A stretch of DNA of 64,000 bases from NCBI GenBank assembly GCA_943787185.1, contig CALSLL010000003.1:1-64000 (forward strand), given 5' to 3'. The DNA is from UBA10349 sp003485905 (lineage in GTDB: Bacteria > Pseudomonadota > Gammaproteobacteria > Arenicellales > Arenicellaceae). The notes beneath the pieces were generated by a model. It worked only from the letters and a program-made list of their open reading frames with translations, searched no databases and had not been told where the DNA came from. The translations under genes and the position numbers were made by a program. Shown here piece after piece: positions 43,356 through 52,438 of the stretch. Each line of letters opens with the position of its first letter. Within the stretch, counting starts at the first letter, position 1.

Positions 43356-44321
43356 ATGAAAACGATTCTGACGATATCTGCTCTTACAATAACACTTGGC
43401 TACTTCTCGCTGACTAACCTTGCCTTTGCACAGGAAACCAGACCCGCAGAAGATATGGACGCAATTGTTAAGTTGGACGAAATCGTTCAACTTTCTGAAC
43501 ATGTATACCGACATGGTCAGGAATCGAATGTTTTTATCGTAACCTCAGAGGGCATCATCGTTGTTGATGGAACATGTACCCCTAAAGGTGCAGAATGGTT
43601 CAAAGAAGAACTTAACCGCCGCTTTGGTGTGCCGGTTAAATACGTCATCTTGAGTCACGATCACGAGAGTCATATATGTGACACTCAGGTTTTTAATGAC
43701 ACCGCCATTACCGTAGCTCACGAAAAGGCATTGCCACATATCGTACGTGAAGGACGAAACTCTGCAGTTCCACAATTACTTTTTGATGAAACAATGGAAA
43801 TCCGCCTCAGTGGTGTCCGCGTAGTTCTCTATTACTTTGGGGCTAGCCATAGCGATAACCTGATACAAGTCCATATTCCTGATGAAGGTGTTTTGACGGC
43901 AACCGATGTTGTTCGTGCCGGCAAAGGTATCGGCCTTCCTGACTACCGCGACTCAAACATAGACGGATTAATCGACGTTCTGACTTCGCTCTCACAACTA
44001 GAAAATGTAGATATCGTGGTACCCGGCCACGGACCGATCACCGATCAAGCATCATTTGGCTATTACCGTACGTACATGATCGCTCTACGAGATCGCATCC
44101 TCGACGCACTTGCCAAAGATATGACAATCGAAGAGATTCTGGCCACCGTAACGATGGATGACTTTAGTGACTACGGAAATTATGACCAATGGCTGCGAGC
44201 AAACATCATCTCCATGTGGGACAACATGTACCGTCAACGCGAGCCGAATGCTGATACAAAGAACATGTACGATGCCCAATACCCAATTGGGTTCCCTCTT
44301 GGAGGGGATGGTCAGCACTAA
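43356..44321 (+). CDS. Exported metallo-beta-lactamase-fold hydrolase with a variant metal motif
   Basis: 321 aa. Signal peptide ends AFA (about residue 25). The metal motif is HDHESH instead of HxHxDH: the Asp that ligates the second zinc is replaced by Ser. Other ligands are in place: GASHSDN (His), TATDVV (Asp), VPGHGPI (His). Possible consequence: a mononuclear site or altered activity. Similar proteins act in quinoprotein-linked pathways, and a PQQ-type dehydrogenase gene lies upstream. RBS AGAGG 7 bases before the ATG. Confidence 0.88.
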   Translation: MKTILTISALTITLGYFSLTNLAFAQETRPAEDMDAIVKLDEIVQLSEHVYRHGQESNVFIVTSEGIIVVDGTCTPKGAEWFKEELNRRFGVPVKYVILSHDHESHICDTQVFNDTAITVAHEKALPHIVREGRNSAVPQLLFDETMEIRLSGVRVVLYYFGASHSDNLIQVHIPDEGVLTATDVVRAGKGIGLPDYRDSNIDGLIDVLTSLSQLENVDIVVPGHGPITDQASFGYYRTYMIALRDRILDALAKDMTIEEILATVTMDDFSDYGNYDQWLRANIISMWDNMYRQREPNADTKNMYDAQYPIGFPLGGDGQH

Positions 44322-44433
44322 AAGACAACGCTTAAAACGAAATACTAAGGGTCTACATTAAAGTTTTTTCTCGGACTGGCCTAGCCGTACTATACGGAAT
44401 TGCACTAAACGATTAACCCGGAGAGAGGTGAAA

Positions 44434-45485
44434 ATGAACAGACGTAAATTCTTAACAAAAGCTGGACAATTATCCGCAGGGACTCTTCTTTTGGGTGCTG
44501 GTTTAAACGCTAGCGCTCAATCGCGTCGAGTTGTTATGTTAGAAGGCGTTCGTACTAAAGTTGTCGATATTCATGCCCACTGCGATATCCTCGAGGTGGT
44601 ACCGCTTCTCGAAGGTACTAGCATGGCTGGAGCAAACATCAATCGACCTTTGGGTCCTGAATGGCTAGCCAAAATGGATGAACGCGGCATTGATGTGGCG
44701 GCTATCAGCACCAATCGATTTTGGTGGTATGAAGCCGAACCCAAACTTGCGCGTCAGATCGTCAAATTGCAGGATGACAAAATCGCTGAATGGTGTAATG
44801 CCAATGCCGAACGCTGTGTTCATCTTTCGTCACCGGCACTACAGTTTCCAGAGCTAGCCGCGGAACAACTCGAGTACGCGGTCAAGGAGCTTGGTGCAAA
44901 AGGCGCATCAGTACTAGGTCATGCACGCGGTGAGCCTATCTCTACGGAAAAATACGACCTATTCTGGGCTAAAGCTGAAGAACTCGATGTTCCTGTGTTT
45001 ATGCACCCTGATGGGTCTAAAAATATTATCCAGCCGGGTGCCTTCGACGGGCCCGGTGGTATGGGAAATATTATGGGTAACCCGCTGGAAACCACTTTGT
45101 TTTTAGCCCGGCTAATTTTCGACGGAACTCTGGATCGATTCCCCGGTCTAAAGGTTATCGGCGCGCACGGTGGCGGTTATTTACCGCACTATCTGGGTCG
45201 ATTCCAAGTGGCGTGCGATAGAAACAACGCGGGCTGTGTAAATAAGAAGAACCCTAGTGAATATTACGTACGCAAATATTCGCTGACACGATGGTGTTTA
45301 ACGAAGAAGGACTTCGACATTTGGTTGCTGTGATGGGTGCCAGTCAGGTGGTCTACGGAACTGACATTCCGCATGGTTGGCCAGATACAGTCGATCTTAT
45401 CCTCGAGTCACCAACCCTGAGCACCGCCGAGAAGGAAGCAATTCTGGGCGGTAATTTGGTGAAATTGCTAAAACTGGAAAGCTAA
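44434..45485 (+). pseudogene. Tat-exported amidohydrolase (ACMSD-like) with a frameshift
   Basis: ATG at 44434 with GAGAGG 5 bases upstream (in-frame GTG at 44428 less likely). Tat signal NRRKFLTKAGQL, then an amidohydrolase-2 (PF04909) protein: VDIHAHCDI, VFMHPDGS, VIGAHGGGYLPHYLGRF. The frame ends at 45333 with an unrelated tail. One frame over, from about 45280, it continues DTMVFNEEGLRHLV, ASQVVYGTDIPHG and the normal C-terminus to 45485. One missing T in the TT at 45279-45280 (expected TTT) accounts for it. Intact product about 350 aa, a decarboxylase or hydrolase. Confidence 0.85.
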
Positions 45486-45573
45486 CTCTATAAGGCCTAG
45501 CAAACGATCAAAGTTGTATTACGCGACTAAAATCTGGGGCATTCAAGTTTTTGAAATACTTACTTGAATGCCT

Positions 45574-46530
45574 CTATTTTGTTCTACGGTATTGCCACCA
45601 AAAAACTAGCCCCTGCGCATTTAATTGCGCATCCAGCTTGAGCCAGCGCCGCACGACCTCCTCTTCGATGCTTGGCAGTTCGTTCAAACAGCGACGCACC
45701 AAATATTCAAGCAGTTGTTGGCTAAGTTGCTGCTCGAAATCGGCACTTTCGGAAAAAGTCTCGTAGCAGTATTGAGTTAGGCTAACAAAATCATCAATTT
45801 GTTCGTGTAATCCCGCGATGTTTTGTGCCCTCGGCTTTAACGCGCTGTAATGAGTTAAGTAGAGCCAATCCGGTTTGTAGACCATCACTTTATCGATAGA
45901 TGCATGCAGTGCCTGAGGATTAAATTGCACCGGCGTAGTAGTTGCAGCCACGAAAGCTTTGTCGTCATCTCTCAATGCTCTATACCCTACTCCCAAAGTA
46001 TCACCGGTAAAGATGCTATTGGTTTGAGCATCAATAATACTGTGATGATGGTTTGCGTGCCCGGGTGTATCAATAAACTTTAAAGGTCGCTCGGCAAAGT
46101 CGATCACCTCACCGTCAGCTGGTTGGATTATGCGTCCAGCCTCAATCGGGAGGATCTCGCCATACAGCGATTTAAATGCTTCTTCACCATACACAGCGAT
46201 AGTCCCATCAATTAGCTTTTGTGGATTAACCATATGCCGGACACCTTTTGGATGTACGACTAAAGAAGCCTTACTACACAAGTTCATTAATGCGCTGGCA
46301 CCGCCCGCATGATCAAGATGAATATGGGTCAAAATCACATAGTCGATATGGCTAAAGTCTAGCTGTAATTCAGCAAGCGCTTGTTGTATTTGTGGAATTG
46401 AATTAGTTGTACCGGTATCGACAACCGCGATGCGTTGGTTTGACCGAATTAAATGAATCGAAGCTAGTTGAGCTTGGTGATAGAGCGCATCAACGGTAAA
46501 AATATCAGAGTTGGCGACGTATTCTTGCAT
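45574..46530 (-). CDS. Metallo-beta-lactamase-fold hydrolase, cytoplasmic
   Basis: 318 aa, no signal peptide. Intact metal motif LTHIHLDHAGG (HxHxDH, about 88-98), PGHANHHHS, FTGDTLG and YLTHYSA. This form resembles the single-domain hydrolases of the glyoxalase II/lactonase type. Convergent with the amidohydrolase on its right end; the next gene upstream in its direction is the TMEM220-like gene 50 bp away. Confidence 0.9.
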   Translation of the reverse strand: MQEYVANSDIFTVDALYHQAQLASIHLIRSNQRIAVVDTGTTNSIPQIQQALAELQLDFSHIDYVILTHIHLDHAGGASALMNLCSKASLVVHPKGVRHMVNPQKLIDGTIAVYGEEAFKSLYGEILPIEAGRIIQPADGEVIDFAERPLKFIDTPGHANHHHSIIDAQTNSIFTGDTLGVGYRALRDDDKAFVAATTTPVQFNPQALHASIDKVMVYKPDWLYLTHYSALKPRAQNIAGLHEQIDDFVSLTQYCYETFSESADFEQQLSQQLLEYLVRRCLNELPSIEEEVVRRWLKLDAQLNAQGLVFWWQYRRTK

Positions 46531-46579
46531 GATTTATAAATTAGAAATCTAGGTAAATATGTAACTACAAATAACGTAT

Positions 46580-46930
46580 TCAACGGTAGAACAATAAACA
46601 AACAGCGCCTATAAGCATACCTAGAAATTCTCGTGCTGATTCAACATAGGGCTTATCTTCAGACATTCCACCGCCAATTGCGGCAAAGTCTTGCGAACTT
46701 AAGTAGTCTATAAAACCTGGCACAGAAATCAGCAGCCCCGCCAGACACATTCCAACTACCACATAGAAAATGGCTATAGATCGATAAGCTAGTAATTTAC
46801 TTGCCGGAACGAATGCGACGGCTAAATATACCGCTACCCAGAAAACTGGGTCTGGGTCATTTAGTTGAACAAAGGCCATAGCAATAAAAATTAATGCCAC
46901 GATTGTATGAGCTAGTTTAGCCAAAATCAT
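46580..46930 (-). CDS. TMEM220-family membrane protein
   Basis: 116 aa from the ATG at 46930; an in-frame start at 46966 would overlap the upstream gene by 20 bases. About four TM segments, with the family signature AMAFVQLNDPDPVFWVAVY. Function unknown. Directly follows the esterase gene, so the two are co-transcribed. Confidence 0.82.
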   Translation of the reverse strand: MILAKLAHTIVALIFIAMAFVQLNDPDPVFWVAVYLAVAFVPASKLLAYRSIAIFYVVVGMCLAGLLISVPGFIDYLSSQDFAAIGGGMSEDKPYVESAREFLGMLIGAVCLLFYR

Positions 46931-46946
46931 TTGCTTCGGTGCCTGA

Positions 46947-47831
46947 TTAGCGCAGGTGTCGATCAAAAAACTCTTTCACGAGGGTATTATTTTTATCAGT
47001 TACAAAATGTGGGCTTCCATGTGCTGCCCCATGAACCACTTCGAATTTAACTTCCACACCCTGTTGTTGATAGGCGTGCTGCAGTTCATGAGACTGATTA
47101 ATAGGCATCTGAGGATCCTGATCACCGTGTAGCATCAGTAATGGAGCCGAGTTCGCATCAACGTGAAATACTGGGCTCGCTAAACGCGCCAAGTCAGGCT
47201 GATCTTCAGGTTGACCACCGATTAACAGATCAAGTGCAGGTTCACGAACCCTTAGGCCATGGGGAGTAGATTGCTTCAAAATCGAAGTTAAATTAGAGGC
47301 ACCGTAATAACTAACCACTGCCTGTACGTCGGATGACTGGTCCAAATAATCTCCAAGCGAACCCTCCATAACGGCATCACCGTTACTCACTGCTACCACC
47401 GAGACCAAATGCCCGCCTGATGAAGTTCCATAGATGCCTATTCGAGAGGCATCAAAACCGTACTTGCTAGCATTACCTCGCAGGTAACGTATTGCAGCCT
47501 TGATATCATGAATCTGGGCGGGAAACATGGCCACACCAGACATTCGAAATTCGACGCTAGCTAGCGCATAACCAGCTTGAATAAATGCCTCAGTCGGTAT
47601 CTCCTCCTTGCTTCCGCGCCGCCAAGCACCGCCATGAATATAAACTAGCAAGGGAGCGGTCTCGACAGATGTGGGCAGATAAATATCAAGCTTTAGATCA
47701 TGCCTATCTACCTGCGCATAGGTCACGTCGGGAATTTTAGTGATCTTTAATGGCATCAAACCGGTAGATGTTTCCTGAGCTTGCACAGACGCTGTAATTA
47801 ATACTAACAAAGCAGTAAACCAACGAATCAT
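46947..47831 (-). CDS. Exported alpha/beta hydrolase (BD-FAE/esterase type)
   Basis: 294 aa from the ATG at 47831 (AGGAAC 8 bases upstream). Signal peptide ends VQA. Oxyanion motif YIHGGAWRRGS, nucleophile elbow GTSSGGH (Ser), acid in MLHGDQDPQMP, and His in VHGAAHGSP: a complete serine hydrolase triad. Probable secreted carboxylesterase; substrate unknown. Transcribed 48 bp after the NHL protein gene. Confidence 0.9.
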   Translation of the reverse strand: MIRWFTALLVLITASVQAQETSTGLMPLKITKIPDVTYAQVDRHDLKLDIYLPTSVETAPLLVYIHGGAWRRGSKEEIPTEAFIQAGYALASVEFRMSGVAMFPAQIHDIKAAIRYLRGNASKYGFDASRIGIYGTSSGGHLVSVVAVSNGDAVMEGSLGDYLDQSSDVQAVVSYYGASNLTSILKQSTPHGLRVREPALDLLIGGQPEDQPDLARLASPVFHVDANSAPLLMLHGDQDPQMPINQSHELQHAYQQQGVEVKFEVVHGAAHGSPHFVTDKNNTLVKEFFDRHLR

Positions 47832-47879
47832 CTTAAAAGTTCCTACTAAATTTTTTGTAGCTGAATCAGCCGGCACTAG

Positions 47880-49175
47880 TTACTCCCAAGCCGAGCGTAT
47901 CGGTAGGCTAGTCATAAAAGCCGGGTTCGCACCGTCTCTCGGAACGAATTTCTGCGGTCGACCATTGTTTACTTCGGCAAGGTATAAATTGCCTTCTTGA
48001 TCAACGCTCATACCGTGCACGTTCCACATTGCACCCGACCATTGTCCCTGACTACCCCATGAGTATAGGTAATGCCCTTCGCTATCGAACTTAATGATTT
48101 TACTTGTCGAATTATCGGCAACCCAAAGGTTTCCGTCGGCACCAAAGTAAAGAACCTGAGGTACCGATGGATTACCAGTGCTGAATTGATGCAGAAACTC
48201 ACCATTTTCATCAAACACCTGAACTCGCCGATTAATCCGATCGGTAACATAGACTTTGCGCGTGGCAGGATCAACCTGAACGCCATGCACTGCGTTGAAA
48301 TAACCGGGCCGAGTATCATTTGGCGGATTTCCTTCTTGACCCCAGGTCATTAAAAAGTTCCCGTCAGCGTCGAATTTAACAACCCGACTGTTGGCATAAC
48401 CATCAGCCACAAACAATGTGCTGTCCGGCAACCAGGCTAAAAACGTAGGTCTATTGAAATGAGTTTCATCGGTACCAGGTTCGCCTGGAATACCTAATGT
48501 TTGAACCAACTCTTGTCCATCGTTAGAAAACTTGTAGACAGCATGTTGCCGATCATCAACTACCCAAACATGTTTTTCAGGATCATACGGATTGATCGAA
48601 ACCGAATGCGGTCGCCTGAATATCGAATCCCATTGGGTCCACTCTTCAACAATGTTGCCTTCTGCATCAACCACGATCAGGCAATGTTCCCAACGCGCAT
48701 CAACTCCAAGCGTGCCTTGCCAGGCATTCCAACCATCTGAACCTGTATTGCCTGGACTTGTCACAGGGCCAACTGATGCATTGCGGAACGGTGTAGCAGC
48801 AACCGGGAAAGAGATGCTCGGGCCAACCTCCGGATACGGTACCTGTTCCGGACGCTCTAGTACTGGCAATTCTCCACGCATGAGAACAAATACACGGTCC
48901 GGACTCTCCGCAAAAATACCCTGCACTGCTCCCCAGGTCCAATCTTCATGTCCGTCTAACTGTGATAGCGGTTTAGGCCAATCTGGTACCGCTTGGTACG
49001 GCCCAGTTTGATCTTGACCGCCTATCGAGCCGGGTATCGCTGAGAAACTCGTCTCGGTGACTGACATCGGAGCATTTTCAAGCACCTCGGAATCGGCTGC
49101 CCGTTTATCTCCTATCGAAAAGCCTGCGACCAAGCCTGCCACAGCTGTCAAAAGTACCAATAAATATTTATTCAT
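47880..49175 (-). CDS. Exported NHL-repeat propeller protein
   Basis: 431 aa. N-terminal signal or anchor (residues 3-19). NHL repeats such as RPTFLAWLPDSTLFVADGYANSRVVKFDADG and VHGVQVDPATRKVYVTDRINRRVQVFDENG (quoted as two examples, each shortened here to the pattern LFVADGYANSRVVKFDADG and VYVTDRINRRVQVFDENG). Similar propellers form the peptidylamidoglycolate-lyase domain, but function here is unknown. RBS AAGGA. Starts a leftward run with the esterase, TMEM220 and hydrolase genes. Confidence 0.88.
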   Translation of the reverse strand: MNKYLLVLLTAVAGLVAGFSIGDKRAADSEVLENAPMSVTETSFSAIPGSIGGQDQTGPYQAVPDWPKPLSQLDGHEDWTWGAVQGIFAESPDRVFVLMRGELPVLERPEQVPYPEVGPSISFPVAATPFRNASVGPVTSPGNTGSDGWNAWQGTLGVDARWEHCLIVVDAEGNIVEEWTQWDSIFRRPHSVSINPYDPEKHVWVVDDRQHAVYKFSNDGQELVQTLGIPGEPGTDETHFNRPTFLAWLPDSTLFVADGYANSRVVKFDADGNFLMTWGQEGNPPNDTRPGYFNAVHGVQVDPATRKVYVTDRINRRVQVFDENGEFLHQFSTGNPSVPQVLYFGADGNLWVADNSTSKIIKFDSEGHYLYSWGSQGQWSGAMWNVHGMSVDQEGNLYLAEVNNGRPQKFVPRDGANPAFMTSLPIRSAWE

Positions 49176-49446
49176 TTTTCCTTCCCAGTCTGGTTATTGG
49201 AGGGGCTTACGATCCAGGGTTTTTACGCCACCAATTTATTCTATAAAGTCGCAGCCATACCAAAAGAGTACGAGTAGTATTAAAGCATATGTACCCTTGA
49301 TCGAGGAAATATGGCTTGGCACTGATTCATTCATAGCAATCATTTGTTACCGATAGCTATTACTCAATTGTGTATAGTATATTGGTCAACTAAATGATAC
49401 AGGTGCTATCGATCACCACACAAACAGTATAAATGGAGATGTGAAT

Positions 49447-49848
49447 ATGAACTTAATTACACGAATTCACCTTGTCTTAGTAACTTGTGGAGGGCTGGCT
49501 TTAATGGCGTTTTTGGCTCCGGTCTCAGCCCATCACGGAGGTGCACTGGAATGGGATTTCGAAAAAAGTGCTGGGCCTGTCACAGGAACTGCAACTCAGT
49601 TTGGCTTTCGTTTTCCGCACGTTCAAATCTTCGCCGATGTTCCGGATGAAAATGGTGAGGTTCAAAAATTTGTTTTTGTAACCAGATGGACGCCTACAAT
49701 ACTCAGGGAACACGGATGGAGAAGAACTTCAATTGTTCCCGGAGATAAGGTTACCGTCACCTACACACCCCACCTAAGCAACCCAACTGCCGGCGCTATA
49801 ACGCGGCTGGAAGTGAACGGTGAGTTGTTAGAAACTAACTTCGAATGA
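49447..49848 (+). CDS. Exported AHH protein, N-terminal domain only
   Basis: 133 aa from the ATG at 49447, with GGAG 8 bases upstream; the GTG at 49441 sits too close to it. Signal peptide ends VSA before His-His (AHHGGALEW). Domain with FGFRFPHVQIFADVP: the usual Asn of Asn-Pro-His is Phe. Followed by GDKVTVTYTPH. It stops where the C-terminal domain begins in the two-domain paralogues. Its stop overlaps an upstream start of the next gene (ATGA). Confidence 0.8.
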   Translation: MNLITRIHLVLVTCGGLALMAFLAPVSAHHGGALEWDFEKSAGPVTGTATQFGFRFPHVQIFADVPDENGEVQKFVFVTRWTPTILREHGWRRTSIVPGDKVTVTYTPHLSNPTAGAITRLEVNGELLETNFE

Positions 49849-49862
49849 ATACTGGAGTAATC

Positions 49863-50699
49863 ATGCAGAAAAAACTAAAAAGTGCGGCATTTCCGTTGTT
49901 AAGCATCATTATCGGACTTTCATTTTCCTCTCTGGCCTCGATTGCCCAGGAAGCTGAACCTACAGATTTTAATCCTGGAGATTTCTCTGGTGACTGGGAT
50001 CGCGTCACCAGCATTGTTACCTATAGTAACGTCCCCGGTTCCAGTCGCGCTCCAAACAATCGACCCATGGAAGATGTTGGCCCGGTAGCAGAGGCTCCAT
50101 TTACAGCCGAAGGTCTTGCTTTAATCGAGGCAAATGATCCTGGTTACGGCCCGAGGCGACAGATGGTACGAAATGATCCACTCGGACGTTGTGAACCGAT
50201 GGGAATTCCACGCAATTTAACCGCCGAGGTTCTGGTACCCCATAACACGCTGGAAATTGTGCAGTTGCCGGACAGAATTATACAATTTTTTGAATACAGA
50301 CATGATTGGCGAGAGATTTGGATGGACGGGCGCGAACTTCCAGATCTGGATATATACGACTTTAAATGGAATGGCTATTCAATCGGTCATATGGATGGTG
50401 ACACACTAGTAGTAGAATCGGTTGGCTTCGACGACCGAAGCTGGCTTGATAAATATGGCTACCCACACTCTGACCAAATGCACCTGATCGAAAGATATCG
50501 CCGTATTGATGCCGACACACTCGAATTGACAATGACCCTCACCGATCCGGTGGTTTACACAGAACCTTGGGAAAGCGACGTAAAAATCTACAACCTCAAT
50601 CGTGAAAAACGAGCTGGCTGGGACGAACAAATTTATTGTGTGCCTGCTGAAGAAATGCTGTTTCAAGATTTAATGGATACCGGAAACGTCATACAGTAG
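49863..50699 (+). CDS. Exported protein matching the C-terminal domain of AHH proteins
   Basis: 278 aa from the ATG at 49863 (GGAG 6 bases upstream); an ATG at 49845 overlaps the previous stop. Signal peptide ends SIAQ (about residue 29). Shares with the two-domain AHH proteins the motifs GRCEPMGIPRN, WNGYSIGHMDGDTLVVESVGF, ERYRRID, TLTDPVVYTEPW and a final IYC. No His-His N-terminus. Probably a partner of the preceding protein, the pair being equivalent to one fused paralogue. Confidence 0.78.
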   Translation: MQKKLKSAAFPLLSIIIGLSFSSLASIAQEAEPTDFNPGDFSGDWDRVTSIVTYSNVPGSSRAPNNRPMEDVGPVAEAPFTAEGLALIEANDPGYGPRRQMVRNDPLGRCEPMGIPRNLTAEVLVPHNTLEIVQLPDRIIQFFEYRHDWREIWMDGRELPDLDIYDFKWNGYSIGHMDGDTLVVESVGFDDRSWLDKYGYPHSDQMHLIERYRRIDADTLELTMTLTDPVVYTEPWESDVKIYNLNREKRAGWDEQIYCVPAEEMLFQDLMDTGNVIQ

Positions 50700-50826
50700 G
50701 GCTTACAACAGACTAACTTTAACTTTTATCAAGCCAAGGTTGGGCACGACACTAAAGGCTTTTATAAACAAATATAGTTATCGTGATTTTGCGTTAATTT
50801 ATTCAGACATAATCAGAGAGGACAAC

Positions 50827-51885
50827 ATGAGATCTATTAGCAAACTCTTAATCACAACGATTATCAGCGTACTTGTCCTGACCCCCATTGCGGTAACCGC
50901 ACACCACTCGATGTCTGAATTTAATCGAGATGTGATCGAAGAAGTCGAAGGCACCGTCTCGAAAGTTTCATGGAAAAACCCCCACATACTATTGGAAGTC
51001 ACACGGACTGATGCCGCTGGTGCATACACGGTCTATTATCTTGAAGCCAGCGCGGTCAGCTCTTTACGCCGCCGAGGACTGACCGGTGATGAAGTGAAAG
51101 TCGGTGATGCGGTTCGCATAGCTGGCTGGCCGTCAGACCGCAGAGACAATTATATTCAGGCCAACCATATACTGCTGCCCAGTGGCGTCGAGCTACTGGT
51201 AGGTGGCCCGCAGGAACCTCGATGGGCTGATGATTCGGTGGGCGGCGATAGGGATGTTCTCGATGCAGATCGTATCGCAACTGCGACTGGCGATGGGATT
51301 TTTCGAATATGGAGTCAAGGTTCGCGCGCGTGGTTCTTTACCGGCCGCTCTGGCTACCAGCTGAACGAAGCCGCGACCGCTGCAGCAGCTGCGTGGGACG
51401 ATATTGCCGATAACCCAATCGTTCAATGTATCCCGCCAGGCATGCCGGGTCTTATGGGCAACCCTTATCCTATGGAGTTCACTCAGGTTGGCGACAATAT
51501 CGAACTACATTTCGAAGAATTCGATGCGATGAGAACTATTCATATGGGTGATAACGTTGCCGATCCCGCAGATGTTCCGCCATCGCACCTCGGGTATTCA
51601 GTTGGACATTGGGAAGGCGAAACGCTGGTTGTTGATACAACCCGGGTCAATTGGCCATACTTCAATCGTAGCGGTGCACCGCAAACCGAAAACGTCAAAA
51701 TAAACGAGCGCTTCACAGTGCAGGAAGACGGTTATCGGCTCGAATGGATATTGACCGTCGATGAACCGGCTACACTGGTTGAGCCGTTCGTGCTCGACGG
51801 CTACTTTGTGTGGAAACCGGGTGAAGCTATCAACCCCTATGAGTGCACACTCGAAGACTGGGCCTCAAACGAGAATACGCTCTAA
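50827..51885 (+). CDS. Exported AHH two-domain protein (DUF6152-like)
   Basis: 352 aa from the ATG at 50827, with AGAGG upstream; the longer frame from 50740 has no signal peptide in place. Signal ends VTA before His-His (AHHSMSEFN). N-terminal domain: VSWKNPHILLEV. C-terminal domain: IVQCIPPGMPG, LGYSVGHWEGETLVVDTTRVN, DEPATLVEPF and terminal PYEC. Very close in wording to 27952 and 37471. Third gene of the rightward run from 49447; ends at a strong hairpin. Confidence 0.83.
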   Translation: MRSISKLLITTIISVLVLTPIAVTAHHSMSEFNRDVIEEVEGTVSKVSWKNPHILLEVTRTDAAGAYTVYYLEASAVSSLRRRGLTGDEVKVGDAVRIAGWPSDRRDNYIQANHILLPSGVELLVGGPQEPRWADDSVGGDRDVLDADRIATATGDGIFRIWSQGSRAWFFTGRSGYQLNEAATAAAAAWDDIADNPIVQCIPPGMPGLMGNPYPMEFTQVGDNIELHFEEFDAMRTIHMGDNVADPADVPPSHLGYSVGHWEGETLVVDTTRVNWPYFNRSGAPQTENVKINERFTVQEDGYRLEWILTVDEPATLVEPFVLDGYFVWKPGEAINPYECTLEDWASNENTL

Positions 51886-51912
51886 AACTAATATCGCGTT
51901 ATCTCCTTGATT

Positions 51913-51954
51913 AAAGGGTCGATGACGGTATTGAATGCTGTCATCGGCCCTTTT
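51913..51954 (+). terminator. Terminator after the AHH gene run
   Basis: Long hairpin: AAAGGG-TC-GATGAC (51913-51926) pairs with GTCATC-GG-CCCTTT (51940-51953), followed by Ts. Two internal mismatched bases; loop of 13 bases. Ends the 49447-51885 genes. Confidence 0.8.
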
Positions 51955-52063
51955 GCATTAGAACTGACAAGCTAGTCATTCGGTCGCTTGATCAATAACC
52001 ATCAGCAATGCAATATTGCTCATGCAGATATAAATTGTGTATAAATAAAACTGACGGGCTAAA

Positions 52064-52363
52064 ATGATCTACGAAATTGCTGAAATAGAAATTACTGAAG
52101 GTAAAGACTCGGAATTTGAGAAAGCTGTAACGGAAGCCAGTAAGTTCTTCAAGGCCGCAAAAGGCTATAATTCGCTCAAGCTCACACGCTCAATCGAACA
52201 CCCCTCACAGTATCGACTAGTAGTAGGCTGGGATACTGTAGAAGACCATTTGGAAACGTTTCGGAAGTCCCAAGGATTTCAGGAATGGCGAAACCTGGCT
52301 GGCCCCTTTTTCGCCTCTCCGCCCAAGGTTCACCACGTAAATACAGTTTTTAACGCCACCTAA
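52064..52363 (+). CDS. Antibiotic biosynthesis monooxygenase (ABM) domain protein
   Basis: 99 aa, single ABM domain: IYEIAEIEITEGKDSEFEKAV, FFKAAKGYNSLKLTRS, RLVVGWDTVEDHLETFRKSQGFQEW. Small cytoplasmic beta-alpha barrel; such proteins oxidise quinol-type compounds or degrade heme, but this one is not further assignable. 75 bp before the HisD-like gene, same direction. Confidence 0.88.
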   Translation: MIYEIAEIEITEGKDSEFEKAVTEASKFFKAAKGYNSLKLTRSIEHPSQYRLVVGWDTVEDHLETFRKSQGFQEWRNLAGPFFASPPKVHHVNTVFNAT

Positions 52364-52438
52364 AACTAACCGGTAAGCAACCATTAATGGTTTGCAAATT
52401 TTTATTTTGAACCTACAAAATATAACTGAGGACAAATC

